Shown here: positions 1-11,275 of the stretch, one piece after another
Layout: each line of letters opens with the position of its first letter
How positions within the stretch are numbered: position 1 is the first letter of the stretch
From: Tubulanus polymorphus
Taxonomy: Eukaryota > Nemertea > Palaeonemertea > Tubulaniformes > Tubulanidae
Length of the DNA: 64,000 nt
Assembly (NCBI RefSeq): GCF_964204645.1
Contig: NC_134029.1
Location: 8,420,850 to 8,484,849 of the forward strand
Reading direction: 5' to 3'
Translations under genes and position numbers: made by a program
Notes under the pieces: generated by a model
The model's input: the letters and a program-made list of their open reading frames with translations, nothing else
Told to the model about the DNA's origin: nothing
The model's database searches: none

Positions 1-835
1 ATACGTCTTGCCGGCGTCTTTTGTTCCGCGAGAGCCGCGCGGCCGATTTCTAATGCCCGAGTGGGTAAAACGAGTCTGAAACAAACAGATGGCCGTCGTT
101 TAAGTGACAGATGCGTCAGTTGACGACACCGACGAACTCGAGCCCCGCGGTTGTATGCGCCGTTCTTCCTTAGCCTCCGAAGTGTTAACAACTCTAATAG
201 CTGCACTCTCTCATTTACGGTTAACTCGTCGTCGGACCACCGTTGTTGTTAATTAACGAATTCATTTCCACATTCTGCATAGGTTTATACATCGACGAAT
301 CAATAGAAGGATGCACATTTGGACGGTTCTCAACTGATTGCTATCCGTCAATCTGGCCCTGGTTGAAAGGGCGACTGACGATTAGGCTATCACTATAAGC
401 TCATATAGGGGTCAGATCTTGGATTTCTCAAAAGGGAGGTGCGGAAAAAAGGGGAAACTATACTTCTTAACTATACCTCATAGCCGGCGCTGTATGAGCA
501 CTGACGGCATGAAGCCGGTGGGGGTTCTGTGCAGGCGCAGATCTAGAGGGGGGGGGGTGTTTTCAGGGGTCGTGACCTCCCTGCTCAGCTACCAAAAAAT
601 TTTTTCAATTGGTTTTTTTCAAGGAATGTGCACAAGACGAAGCGGGTGAACAGTACTACATAATCGGTAACATATCATCTTATGTTTGGCCAAAAAATAT
701 GCCGTATAGGCCCCCTATCAGAGATTTTAGTCGGCAGTTTAACATTAACATTCCTTATGAGCCCCCTCCTGGAAAAAGTCCTGGATCCGCGCATGCTCTC
801 CACCAGAAAATTTCCAAAATCTAGACTTATTTCAG
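1..835. other. Unassigned left edge, CpG-rich at the start
   Basis: The first 240 bases are CpG-rich compared with what follows and could belong to a promoter or untranslated region lying mostly outside the window. I see no convincing reading frame. A run of G occurs near 550-560. At 668-700 there is a short sequence (ATCATCTTATGTTTGGCC) that recurs at 1753-1770, so this stretch also carries repeat material. Confidence 0.4.
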
Positions 836-972
836 TTGTTTTCGGGGCACCAGAAGACTTCTTTCTATGTTATGGCGACTGTGAAACTTTAAATATATCT
901 ATGAAAATGAATTCAAAAAGTTGGGGCCAGAAAAAACGGAAAATTGTGCTTGATGCTTTCAATGTAGCCATG
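836..972 (+). CDS. Candidate internal exon, NYN/Regnase-like RNase domain start
   Basis: The stretch is preceded by an acceptor (ACTTATTTCAG ending at 835) and followed by a donor (ATG then GTAAGT, GT at 973-974). One of the three frames is open throughout: two bases complete a codon from an upstream exon, then 45 codons follow; the other two frames hit stops. The end reads KKRKIVLDAFNVAM. In Regnase/ZC3H12, N4BP1 and KHNYN proteins the first strand of the NYN/PIN-like domain reads roughly IVIDGSNVAM and carries the first catalytic aspartate; here that Asp and the N-V-A-M are present, while Gly-Ser is Ala-Phe. The exon would end just before the usual His-Gly segment. I found no matching next exon, so this may be a gene with long introns or a stranded fragment. 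The exon call is moderate; the family call is inference from one short motif. Confidence 0.42.
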
Positions 973-1763
973 GTAAGTCTGAAAATAGTACCCCCACATA
1001 TATCCTGCCAATAATCCGTTAACTATTATAAAAATAATCGAATTCGTAAAACCTACTATTTCATACTTGAAGCGTTTTTCTAAAAAGAACATTCGATCCA
1101 GTATACTGAGTGTACGAGAGGCGAGAGACAGTGCGAAACCCGACAATCCTACGAAAACAGCAAAGTATCGTTTCCTCCAGGTGCAGCAGGTGTGTTAATT
1201 ATGTTATAACACATTCGGAAAGGCTTCTAGTGTCAACAACCCCTGAAGGATGTCTCCCGATCCTCAGTCATTCTCAATCTGGTCTCAAATTAATATGGCT
1301 CAATCTATCATATGCCTCATCGAATCCTACACATGCTCAATGACAATAATCAACAATTAAATACAAACGAAAAGTCGATTCTCATTGGTTCAGTCCTAGC
1401 TGTACAACTCTCATTAGTTCAAAAAGAAACCCTGCTGACTACCCCTTACAATGAAATTGGTAAATTCGGGAAAACGTGAAAAAATGGCGCTCGTAGAATG
1501 TACTTTAGTATGGATAGCAGCCATTTTTATCATTAGGGGGGTCAGGTTTTTTCAACAATGGGTAGACACCTTTGGTCTGAATCTCACTTTGACAGTTCTA
1601 GTTGAAAGCGATATCATTAAATCGATGACAGCCCTTAGGGCAGCAGTAAAACCCTGGAATGAAACACTATTTGAATGCAAAACCCTCTGTTAATACAAAA
1701 TGTGCTTTACAGACAACTTTACAGTTAGAAAAATCCATCGATCAGAATCCATATCATCTTATG
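973..1763. other. Unassigned; one small open frame
   Basis: No exon or repeat family is recognised. An 80-codon frame starting at an ATG (1451-1693, +) has one hydrophobic stretch near residues 15-32 but matches nothing I know and is within chance expectation for this base composition. Confidence 0.4.
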
Positions 1764-1798
1764 TTTGGCCAAATATATATAAAATATATTTGGCCAAA
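1764..1798. repeat. Near-perfect palindrome
   Basis: TTTGGCCAAATATAT is followed after 5 bases by its exact reverse complement, giving 15-bp arms. The flanking ATCATCTTATG plus TTTGGCC also occurs at 670-690, where the second arm is missing. It is probably the terminus of an uncharacterised element. Confidence 0.6.
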
Positions 1799-2062
1799 AA
1801 ATCCATGATACCAAAATCAGTCGCTTGCCGGTTCAGACTGAATGGAAGATTGTTTCGATGAACCGGAACCGAATTTCCAATTATGTACTCCGATTTAAAA
1901 ATATTCTGTTAACTCGACCGCCGATCACACATCTATATCTGTACTTCAATTTCCGATTTCAATATCAAACAACCCCATGTTTCGCTCCCGGCAGGTGTGG
2001 TGGGTCTGTAAGGGACACTCAATCGAAAAATCAAACAAAATTTACCAGCCAAATAAATAAAT
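1797..2062 (+). repeat. Dispersed repeat family C, copy 1
   Basis: This sequence recurs at 6128-6388 and, as separate halves, at 57676-57795 and 59484-59622. Shared blocks include CGCTTGCCGGTTCAGACTGA near the left and GGCAGGTGTGGTGGGTCTGT near the right. This copy ends in an AAATAAATAAATAAA-like tail, which fits a SINE-like retroposon, but no clear pol III boxes are seen. Confidence 0.65.
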
Positions 2063-2210
2063 AAAGGGGACAATCCCTATTTTAAGATCAAAAGAAAAAA
2101 AAAGAAAAATCCATCGAACTTTACAAGGAATACGTTAAGCTAAACAATACCAAATTAAGAAATGTAATAACAATGTATGATGAATTTGAGGTAGGGACCT
2201 TTAGAATATA

Positions 2211-2511
2211 AGCTGCGATCACACAAGTGTTTTTTGGCCCGGAACAACTGTTCACACGGGTGCTAAATGGGCCCAAAGCTAAATTTGGCAACGTCGGAAC
2301 AGGCCCGAGCCAAATTTTAGCATAGGAAAAATGATTGCGTTAGAATTGCAAATGGTTCCGAAAATGACTCACGTTGGTTTGTTTGAGCATTGTTTAGTAT
2401 CGAGTGAGTAGTTTACGTATGATTAGGCATGTGCCAAATTTGGTTAGGGCCTGATTTGTGCCAATAAGGCGTGGGCCAAATTGTCTGTAGATGCACAATT
2501 CAATCACAGCT
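2211..2511 (+). mobile_element. MITE family A, copy A1 (diverged, near full length)
   Basis: It begins AGCTGCGATCACACAAG and ends in a degraded copy of the same sequence inverted. The interior holds the family hallmarks: GGCCAAA/TTTGGCC blocks, ATGATTGCGTT, and the TTTGAGCATTGTTTAGTATCGAGTGAGT segment. No matching target duplication remains. Confidence 0.75.
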
Positions 2512-2810
2512 GATCACGTTAATCGGATACAATATCATTTACTAATTTAATTTAGCAAATAATACTTCCAACTGGATATAACTGGGAGACATTGATGGCA
2601 CATTGTAGAAATGAGAACATGTGCAACTCCTTGCATTAATGGCATCACTTTTGGATCATCGCTGGCAGTGGCAGAGGTCCTGAGCTAAGCCCCGCTCAGG
2701 TCAACCTACAACACAACTGGATGTCCAGCGACTGGCAGCGTTTTTCAGCGGCCGATTAGTCACCACCTGACCACATCTAACAATACATTTCTTTTTTGAA
2801 AATGCATCGG

Positions 2811-3270
2811 AAGCCTGTGATGCACTTAGATCCGATTTGATCATCTGCGATTTGTCTTAAGAGATAAAAAATTGTACGAATTACACCAATACACTGCAGT
2901 GCGATGTACTAGCAAAGTCAGTCACCGATTTATACACCGCACTGCAGTGTAGACGCACTGAAAGGGTTAAGAGTTGCCGATTCGGCCAAGACTCATTTGT
3001 CAGATCTTAGCTACACTCAGGTTTCCTGAGATCCACACTCATTTAGAAGCGAACAGTTAAGTCATGTGACACTCCGGTCACCTAAGATCCAATCCGATTA
3101 ACAAATAGAACATGTCCGATCGGCTTACAACTGGTCTTCGATCAGTTTTAACGATCTTTCATACACTCATGTCGCAAAAAAATTCCCAACTGAGAAATTG
3201 GCAACTGGTTGCTGATTCCTTACGATCCGGCAATCAGGTCAGATCTTACGCGACCTGACTTAGGCTTAAA
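2811..3270 (+). mobile_element. TTAA-flanked element family F, copy F1, carrying a nested insertion
   Basis: It matches 59626-60065 along most of its length: GATCTTAGCTACNCTCAGG, a CTTACAACTGGTC block, and the right end GACTTAGGCTTAAA. The left TIR is decayed (AAGCCTGTGATGCACTTAGATCCG). A family B element interrupts it at a TTAA (2857-2970), showing that F is older than that insertion. Confidence 0.75.
2857..2970 (+). mobile_element. TTAA MITE family B, copy B1, 5'-truncated, nested in F1
   Basis: TTAA flanks both sides (2857-2860 and 2967-2970). The right half of family B is present: ACACTGCAGTGCGATGTACTAG and ACACCGCACTGCAGTGTAGACGC, ending CACTGAAAGGG. The left half of the element is missing. 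Confidence 0.7.
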
Positions 3271-6127
3271 TGAAAATTTGAGTCTTTTGTGCATTAATCT
3301 TGCAATGGCGAATAAACAGTCTCTTCAGAGATGTGCGTATCTTATCTTAGAAGGTGTCTTCAATCTAGAATGAATGCATATAACCCGCAATTCTTCCCAA
3401 CAAGAGGAAACGGGTGACTTTTAGCGGGTGAAAGCGCCAATCCCTCACGTGTTTATGTACGTATATTTGATATACACACAGAGAACTAGCCATTAGCAGC
3501 TGCTGGTATCTCTACCAAATGATATGAAAAGGTAATTGAATGAAGGGGTTGACTGCCATCTGCTAAAGTATAGTTCATACAAATAATATCTATAAAGCAT
3601 CAACAACGCGGGCGCGGACGGGAATATATATATAATATATAGTGAAGTGAAGAGCCAACGAACATTGTTAAAGTAAATATGTAGTTGTGATAGGAGATGA
3701 TATGCGATAACCCAAAATACAGAAAACATGTTTTAGCGCACATGCATCGCAGGTTGGGTTGCATTGCAACACCTTTATTTCGTCATTGCATTCTTTTATG
3801 AATAGAATTATGAAATTCCTGGGGGGGGGCCTTCTACCGGATACCTGATCATTCCATCAAATTTACACTTTTATTGAGGTTACGTGAAGGTTTACAGGCC
3901 TATGCCGAGCTATTTTGAGAAGAAGTGACTTTTTACCGTGAATAGGGGCACTTTCCTATTGAAAATAGACAGTTGTTAAATATGATTTTTTCGATAACAT
4001 AAACTTAAACAACGTCTGATTTATAATTTTCATTAAATTTATAACATTTATCTCCAATATCCAAAAATAACATATTTACAAACAAATAGAAAGATTAATT
4101 GAAAACTTTAGGGAAACTGAAATTTCCAGGAATGTAAAAAAAAACAAAATTTGGACCAAAACAAATGTGGAACTTGGATTTGAAAAGGGGGTCATCCACA
4201 CCACTCGCACCCCCTCTGGGTGACCAGCTCTGGTGAGGCCTGGAGCATTTACCTTAACGAACTATCAGAACTAACAGCTAAATTGATTTAAGATCAACTG
4301 AATTAAAGAAGAAATGTAATGGACTGAAGAGTATAAACTTTTTGTGAACTGCAGGGCCCGTGGATGGGGTCGAACTAGGTAATTCAAGTGCCCATTATGC
4401 CCTACAGATGGCAGCATCTCCTAAAGCAGAAATATGCCGAGAGACTGAGCGTCAGGTAGAGGTGGCATGTACTCCAATGTAGTATTAATGACCGATCAGA
4501 CCTCTTCTCGTCAAACCCCAACATGTACGATGATAATTCGATCAAGCCGATGACTGAAATTCAATTTAGCGCAAATCGCGCAAAGTGGCCACTTTTCATT
4601 ATTTACCAACACAAATGCAAAATACCGTTGAGAATGACAGTGAGTGTAATACTTAAACAAATGAAACGTATATTGATGTCGATATACACAATTTTGGGCT
4701 GTTCGGACATTGCCGAATCAATCAATCACTGAATTGTAGCTGAATTTTTTATCAATTTTCGCCGATAAATTCTTGAAATAAAATACGCTGAATCGATGTG
4801 AATTTTACGTATATTCTGAAGAAATCTTCCAAAGTGGGCACAGATTCGATCGAATTTAGCAATAAGATTCATATTCAAGTATCGTTATCGCTAATGTTGC
4901 TTGTTAATCTAATATTGCGCCACTGACCTGATATAGGATATCGTTTATTATATGATAATTTAACGAAATAAGTGAAATTAGAGAAAAAACTGACAATTAT
5001 CTTAAAATTCAGCGAATTAGTAGTTCAGCAATTAAGCAGAGTTGACTCTGAACGATGATTTTGTACATGAACTCAATACAATACACATTCATACGCATCT
5101 AGTTCAAACCGTTTTTCCCGCCGGCTGTCCAGTGCAACCCGCATACACGCAACTTGAGCCCAAATACCTGGTTACAGTTTTTTTAGAGCGAAGTCATATT
5201 TAGAAAATATTCTAGAAGTCAGTATACGCATTTTGCGAACATTCTTTGATGGAAAAGTTGATAGGAAAGTATGCGTCTATTATACTTGTATTTCAATCCC
5301 TCGGACATAGCTGTTCTATATTCATTTCGTGAATGGCACGCACCATCAGATATAGGTTCATCAGAAGACACAGCCACCCAACAATTCAATGCCCGACAAT
5401 TCAATGCCCGATCCTGCCACCAACCAGCTGACTGAAGTTGAGTAATCATTTGTAACACCGACTTTAAGGGGGCTCGAAAATTTCTAAGAAAATCTGATGA
5501 TACCCAACAACTGTTTAATTCTACGCACACGCTTCTCTTATTGTGCGAATCAAGTAAAGTAAAGTTTAATTTCATAAGGAATCCAGCGAAAACAAACCCC
5601 CGGTAATCTGGTGTTAGATAATCTTACGCTTATTTAGTGCTATTCAAGATCGATCCTTTGTAATTGTAAGGAAGGAAGATCCCAAATATAGATACGCGGG
5701 CGTTCTGTTCTGTCCTCCTGTCCAATTAACAAACAGTTCCTTTAACGCCTGGTTGGGACACACACACACTAAGTACAGCCGTGCCAACAAAATGACCCCT
5801 CCCGGGCGATAAAAATGTCGTCTCATAACTTTCGCCAATTATACATGGATAACTCTATTATCACCCGAACGTACATAGAAGATGAATTAGACCATCTCTC
5901 GATGAATCAGCTGGGAATAGATTAATCGTCATCGGATGCTATTTCGATCGGATTGCCCAGAGAAAACAGAAGTACCCGTGCTCGCTCGAGCACTCCAAAT
6001 ATAGTCGTCGTCTTCCCGTTTGTCAAAATCCATTCTTTAAATTTTGCTACATTGATTTCAGCTTTGTCAAATGATGCAGTACACCCATCATTTGTACTGA
6101 AGTTGAAGTTGTTCAGGGCTTAATTAG
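3271..6127. other. Long unassigned AT-rich stretch
   Basis: I see no supportable gene. A run of nine or so G lies near 3822-3831 and a TA-rich run near 3628-3642. A 118-codon minus-strand frame (5219-5575) contains a small internal duplication (ACAATTCAATGCCCG twice, 5379-5410) and has no recognisable domain; its length is not beyond chance. Confidence 0.4.
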
Positions 6128-6388
6128 GCGCCAACAAAATTTACCCCAATCAGTCGCTTGCTGGTTTAGACTATTTGGACAATTGCTTGGATGAACCGGA
6201 AAGAAAATTTTCAATTATGCATTAATTTCAAAAAAGAATTCTGTAAATTTGTCGACGCCAATCCCACAACCATATCTGCACTTCGATTTCCGATATAAAA
6301 ATCAAACCCCCTTTTAGGCTCCCTGCAGGTGTGGTGGGTTTATATATGGGACACCAAATCAAAACAAATCAAATCTAGCGATTAAATA
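6128..6388 (+). repeat. Dispersed repeat family C, copy 2
   Basis: It aligns with 1797-2062 from CAGTCGCTTGCTGGTTTAGAC through CAGGTGTGGTGGGTTTATAT to a GGGACACCAAATC end. It is diverged, with several indels. Confidence 0.65.
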
Positions 6389-7296
6389 ATACCGTTATGG
6401 AGATGAAATTCCATTTAAATGCCAAATCCCTTTTTAATAATGAACATAGACCATTTTATTCTGAAATTCATTCGCTTCATTCCATGTATTGTTTGACCGT
6501 GATTTTAGAGTAGATGATTTGACGGAATAGGAATTTGAGGAGAAAAATGAAATTTCGAGGAATAAAGTAATTACTAAGAGATGTCAATTGCATATATATT
6601 CCTATCTAAGCAGGTGATGTGTGTGGGACAGGATGAGGCAAATGACGAACAATGGCTTCTCATATTCAATCCACAACCCACATAGCCCGTGGCCATGCCA
6701 AAATCGCCACCAATCACAGATTCAGTCTTTGATTATTATATAAGGTTTCAAACTACTTTAGCCTCGCCTACAGGTAAAACACGCTCACTAATCCAGAGAG
6801 TTCATTTAGGCGGCTTCCGTTATTGTTGATTTTAAGCGCGGTAACCACCAGTATCTACTATAGCCACACCAAACAGGATGGACCACTACCTAATTCCTAC
6901 ATCCTGCCAGTAAGAGATGAAACCCACACCTAATTAAATCATTGTAATGATTGAAATCCTGTGTCAGAAATCGCATCCTATGTGAAAATTACCCAACCCT
7001 CCAAACGCCCCCTCCCACAAACCTTTATCAATGAAACATCTAATTATGGAGTAAATCTTGGATGTGTTAACTACATTGGTAGAGATTTATCTATGACTTA
7101 ACTAATCTATACAGTCGGAAAAGTTAAAATGTCAGAAGGAAATGCACTGAGAATCGAGCAAACATGAGAATTTATTAACATTGGACATGACAACGCAATG
7201 TATTCCTAGAGAAATGAAATTAGAATGTGAATCAGTAATTTGTGAAAGGCAAGAAATTGATCAACATCAGGACATGCTACTAGTCTACATGCTACA
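6389..7296. other. Unassigned
   Basis: AT-rich sequence with no recognised gene, repeat family or structure. Confidence 0.4.
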
Positions 7297-7502
7297 AGAT
7301 ACTAAACAATGCTTAAGCAAAACGAAGCGAGTCACTTCCGGAACCACTTGCAATTCAATATTACCCACGCTAAAATTTGACTCGGGGCCTGGTCCGATGC
7401 TTTTGGTCAGGCCAAATTTTGCCCAGGCCAAACAGGCATGGGCCCATTTTGCACCTGGGTGAACAGTTGTTCCGGGCCAAAAATGCTCGTAGGATCGTGG
7501 CT
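7297..7502 (-). mobile_element. MITE family A, copy A2, truncated
   Basis: In inverse orientation it runs from the GATACTAAACAATGC segment through GCCAAATTTTGCCCAGGCC to the terminal AATGCTCGTAGGATCGTGGCT. The far TIR is absent. This copy belongs to a longer subtype with an extra TTTGCACCTGGGTGAACAGTT segment next to the end. Confidence 0.75.
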
Positions 7503-8079
7503 TATATTAGCCAGGAAGACGCCTACTACAAATTTTCGCATCTTACCAGAGAATAAGCATTACCATTCATCGATGTCCTATAACTGTCATATAAAAATTA
7601 GCCAGACAAATTTACAACAGAATTTTTATTGCCGTAATCCTACACGATAATTGTCTGAGGACAATAAATAAGGGACAACGCGTTGTATTAACATTTCTAC
7701 TCTAGATGCAGCAGGTGTTGAGGCATTATTCATCATCCGAATCAGGAATATTATTATTGGCCTTTCTCCTTTTCGAATCATCCCGATATTGTAGTATCTC
7801 ATTCGTAACAATACCGAATAGAGACCAGACCCGAGAAATACATCCGGTTCAACTGCACGCGATATCGAGATTTGATGAAAAAATAGGCTAAAAATTTAAA
7901 TCTGAATCCTTTTCACATTTTTATGCACGGCCTTTCTTTTCTTATTAATTTTTTCGTCTCAAAATACGAATCACGATTTTTGGGCGCAAATCACAGGACA
8001 AAACTTAAAACCAGGCATCAGCGTGCAACAAACAACATAGTTTCACGGTCAACGATCTATTGGCTATTAAGATGCGGCT
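7503..8079. other. Unassigned
   Basis: No gene or repeat recognised. Confidence 0.4.
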
Positions 8080-8341
8080 ATGAATGCGGCGAAGAGGTGC
8101 AATTTTGCGATTATTCAATTTTCCGAAGATATCAAGCAGAACATGTGTCAAATCGACAGCCAATTACGAGCCGAACAACAAAAACGAGATCGGTTTTCCG
8201 ATGCAAGGTCCAGGATGTCTGCTGCACATCGTCCGGGCCTCCGCGTCTTTGTATGCGATACGCACGGTGTTCTCCCAGTTGCGCAATTCCCTAGCATACA
8301 AAAGACTACGATCCCCCTCCCCTGATGATGATGATAAAATA
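8080..8341 (+). CDS. Weak exon candidate, frame uncertain
   Basis: All three plus-strand frames are open together over roughly 8085-8290, which is unusual here. One frame starts at an ATG after an in-frame stop and gives a Gln/Arg/Glu-rich helical-looking peptide containing IDSQLRAEQQKRDRFSD. Another frame runs on to RSPSPDDDDKI and then meets a possible donor (ATAG then GTAAAT at 8341-8346). I cannot decide which frame, if any, is used, and no family is recognised. It may be an old coding relic with a frameshift, or just locally GC-richer DNA. Confidence 0.2.
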
Positions 8342-8463
8342 GGTAAATCCCATAACATGACCAAATCAAAATATTGGCTATACCATGGACTCTAAAAGTG
8401 AAACTTCTATGGTCATACTTACCAAAAGATTTGATTGATCGAATTTGTGAGTCCTTGCGCTAT

Positions 8464-8560
8464 AGCTGTGATCACACGGAGACGATTTGGCCCGCATCAA
8501 ATTTCCTTGCGCCTAATTGAAGAGCGCATTCACAGGGTACTATTACACAGCCATGCGCTT
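8464..8560 (-). mobile_element. MITE family A, copy A3, fragment
   Basis: It begins AGCTGTGATCACACGGAG, then GACGATTTGGCCCGC. The sequence decays after about 95 bases. Confidence 0.65.
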
Positions 8561-9380
8561 TTTCCACATGACAGCCCCATATTGATAGCAAAATCACAAT
8601 AAGTGATTTACACGATTTTAGTGGTCGTGTTTGACATAAATAATGCGAAAACCAGAATTACTCACTGTATATATATCTATATGGAATACAATGAAGTTAC
8701 TTTTGATGCAACATGTTTCATTTCAAAAACCTTTTTACCATCACAATTGAAATAAAGACTTGCACAAACAACATATTTCATGCGTACTGAATGTAAACAG
8801 TGGCCGTATTTACCATGACGGCTGTTATTTGAATATTTCAGTAATATTTCGGAATATGTCGCATAATTAATTAGCTCTATGATCCGAAATATCTGGAAAC
8901 GCCTGAATTTGATTTTGACTTTAATTTCGACAAGAACGTAGATTATAATTCGTTATCTAGGTCCACTTGCTCCGAGCCAGTATTTTCTTTAAAAAAAATC
9001 TAACAAAAAAGAAAGATGTCAGGAAAGAAAGAAGAAACCTAGAGTCTAGACAAAAATGATGGCGAACGTAACAAAGAAAAGAAAGAACAGGAAGGCAGCT
9101 GTGTGTAATTGGAGCGCATTTTTAATCGATGACAAAGACTCCAGTAACACACTGTCAATCAATTGAAAATTGGAACTGTAAAAAATTGCGCAGTCTAGTT
9201 TGTTTTTATATGCAGGCCCCTGACGATCTCATCTAAAAGAACATCGCAAATCAATCAGAATTCTCACCAACTTTTCATGGTTTCAAATAACGGATATACC
9301 ATCTTCTAGATATTGATACTAATCTTGCTTTGTTAATGGTACTTTCTAACAAGAGGTGAGCACATCTGAGCACGCTCGGT
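8561..9380. other. Unassigned
   Basis: No gene or repeat recognised. There is a purine-rich patch at 9000-9100. Confidence 0.4.
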
Positions 9381-9612
9381 CAGATGGTAAGCAAAGTCGT
9401 AGTCGGTCATGTGGGATGATATCATGACCTAGTTTGGTCATGGTTTTTAGTGATGCCAGTGAAATGACATGAATAATGAGTAATGACATGAAATATGAAG
9501 TTTTATCTGGAAAACTTGCATCGATGACCAAAATATATAATTTCAGAATCCAAGATGGCCGCCAATTGGCCATCTTGGATGACATCATGACCAAATTTGG
9601 TCATATTTTGAT
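9381..9612. repeat. Dispersed repeat family L with hairpin
   Basis: The arms ATCCAAGATGGCC (9548-9560) and GGCCATCTTGGAT (9568-9580) are exact inverse copies separated by 7 bases. Flanks repeat GATATCATGACC and GACATCATGACC with TTTGGTCAT. The GGCCATCTTG motif recurs at 25950-25985, 26130-26150, 28665-28685, 28775-28795, 28925-28950 and 38735-38752, so it marks a dispersed family. Confidence 0.6.
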
Positions 9613-10352
9613 ACACCATTCCATTTCACATTCTCATATGAAAAATGAAAGCTCTACATGGTTGATCACCACCAAGAGACCTACGGCTACAGCATAAGCC
9701 CTTGGGCTGAAAATGTATACGTAAACTTCGGCTAATGTCAGCACCTTTTGGATATTCAAGGATTACATATCTTAAGATTCAGATATTTTCTCAACTAAAA
9801 TCAGCAGCTTCAACATCATCCATTCACATATATTATCGTCACCTTTCACCAATCTAAATCTCAATATGAACTGAATTCGTCGGTTCCAAATCGAGATCAA
9901 AACATCCTGAATCGAGAGCTTAATCAAATCTGCGCTAACAGGCTTCAGGTTGGGGTCAGTCGACAGTTAAGGAGACACCTTCAGTTTACCAATCTCTGTC
10001 GAGAGGCCTCGGCATGTAGACACTCGAATCAATGAAATCAATGAAGTCACGAAACGAGTGTATCATCTAATTAAAAGCAGAGAAAACCGCAGAATGGAGA
10101 GCGCCGTCGCCGCCATCGTCCGCGTGCATGCGTTTTACAAGAACACGAGTAACGGTAAAATATTTAGATTGAAGTGCATAACAAACTTAATAAAAGGATG
10201 TATACATTAATTTATTTATGAATTTAATGACTCTCACAATATATTTGAATATTAAAGTGAAAGAGAACAGTACAAAAACGCAATATAGCAATGCAGCGCT
10301 ATAGAAGCTGTGTAATGCAATACAGCGATATAAAAACAGGATCGTATAGCAA
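9613..10352. other. Unassigned
   Basis: No gene recognised. A short CpG-rich patch lies near 10100-10130. Confidence 0.4.
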
Positions 10353-10740
10353 GGATCAGGTCCGAGTCAAACTCGGCCCATGCCTAATTAGAGAGCGGGC
10401 TTACACGTAAACCACTGACTTGATACTAAACAATGCTCAAACAAAGCGAAGTGAGTCAATTCCAGTTGCAATTCATATGCAGTAATTGGACCAGTCCTAA
10501 AATCAGTCCATATCTGGTCTAATGTTTTTGGTCGGGCCAAATTTGACTTGGGCCTGTTTGAGCTGGACCAAACATGTCGGACCTGACTCAAGCCAAATTT
10601 CAGCATGGGTCAAGTAAGTGCATGAGAATGCTTACTTGTTCCATAGGTGACTCGCGTTGCTTTATCGCGGCATCGTTTAGTATCAAATCAGTAGTCTAAT
10701 TAGGCATGAGCCATTCTTGACTTAGGCCTGATCCCGACTG
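10353..10740. mobile_element. Two MITE family A fragments in opposite orientations
   Basis: From 10353 to about 10570 the family A sequence runs in minus orientation (CCATGCCTAATTAGAGAGCG, CAATGCTCAAACAAAGCGAAG, GGTCGGGCCAAATTTGAC). From about 10575 to 10740 a second diverged piece runs in plus orientation (GCATCGTTTAGTATC, TTAGGCATGAGCC). Neither has an intact outer TIR. Confidence 0.65.
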
Positions 10741-11115
10741 AATCATCTCTGCGTGTTCATGGCTCATGTGTATTGCAATACATTCAAATAAACTGCGTAC
10801 AATGCAATAGAGCGATACAGCCAAAATAAGTTGAGTGAACCCCAATACAGCGATATGGCTAAGAATAAGCTGTTTATAGCATATATAGTTAGCTACTTTG
10901 AGACGAAATTCCATTATTTCAGAAAAAAATTCTTATGAAAACAACTGAGAAATCGAACGCGTTATTGACCTGAATTCTGGATATCTTGCTCACAGCTTCA
11001 GTTCATTTCGTCAATAAATTGGAAATATCGACGTTTTCATGAGAATTCGCGATGAAGCGTTCATTTTCAGTAGAGTATATTCCAGATCAAATTCAAACAC
11101 ATTCGTTATAATAAA
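10741..11115. other. Unassigned
   Basis: No gene or repeat family recognised. Confidence 0.4.
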
Positions 11116-11275
11116 TGACTAGCGAAACACCCGTGGCATGAAACACCAGTGGTGCGAAAGACACATGGCACAAAACGACCATGGCGCGAAACACGTGGCA
11201 TAAAACACCCATGGAAACAGAAATACCCATGGCGCAACACACCCAGAGAAACAGAACACCGATGGAAACAGGCTT
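11116..11275 (+). repeat. Degenerate short tandem repeat
   Basis: A loose repeat of about 16-25 bases built on GAAACACCCATGGC / CATGGCGCGAAACAC variants, with at least six recognisable units. It lies in an open frame, but the peptide is only the repeat. Confidence 0.55.
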
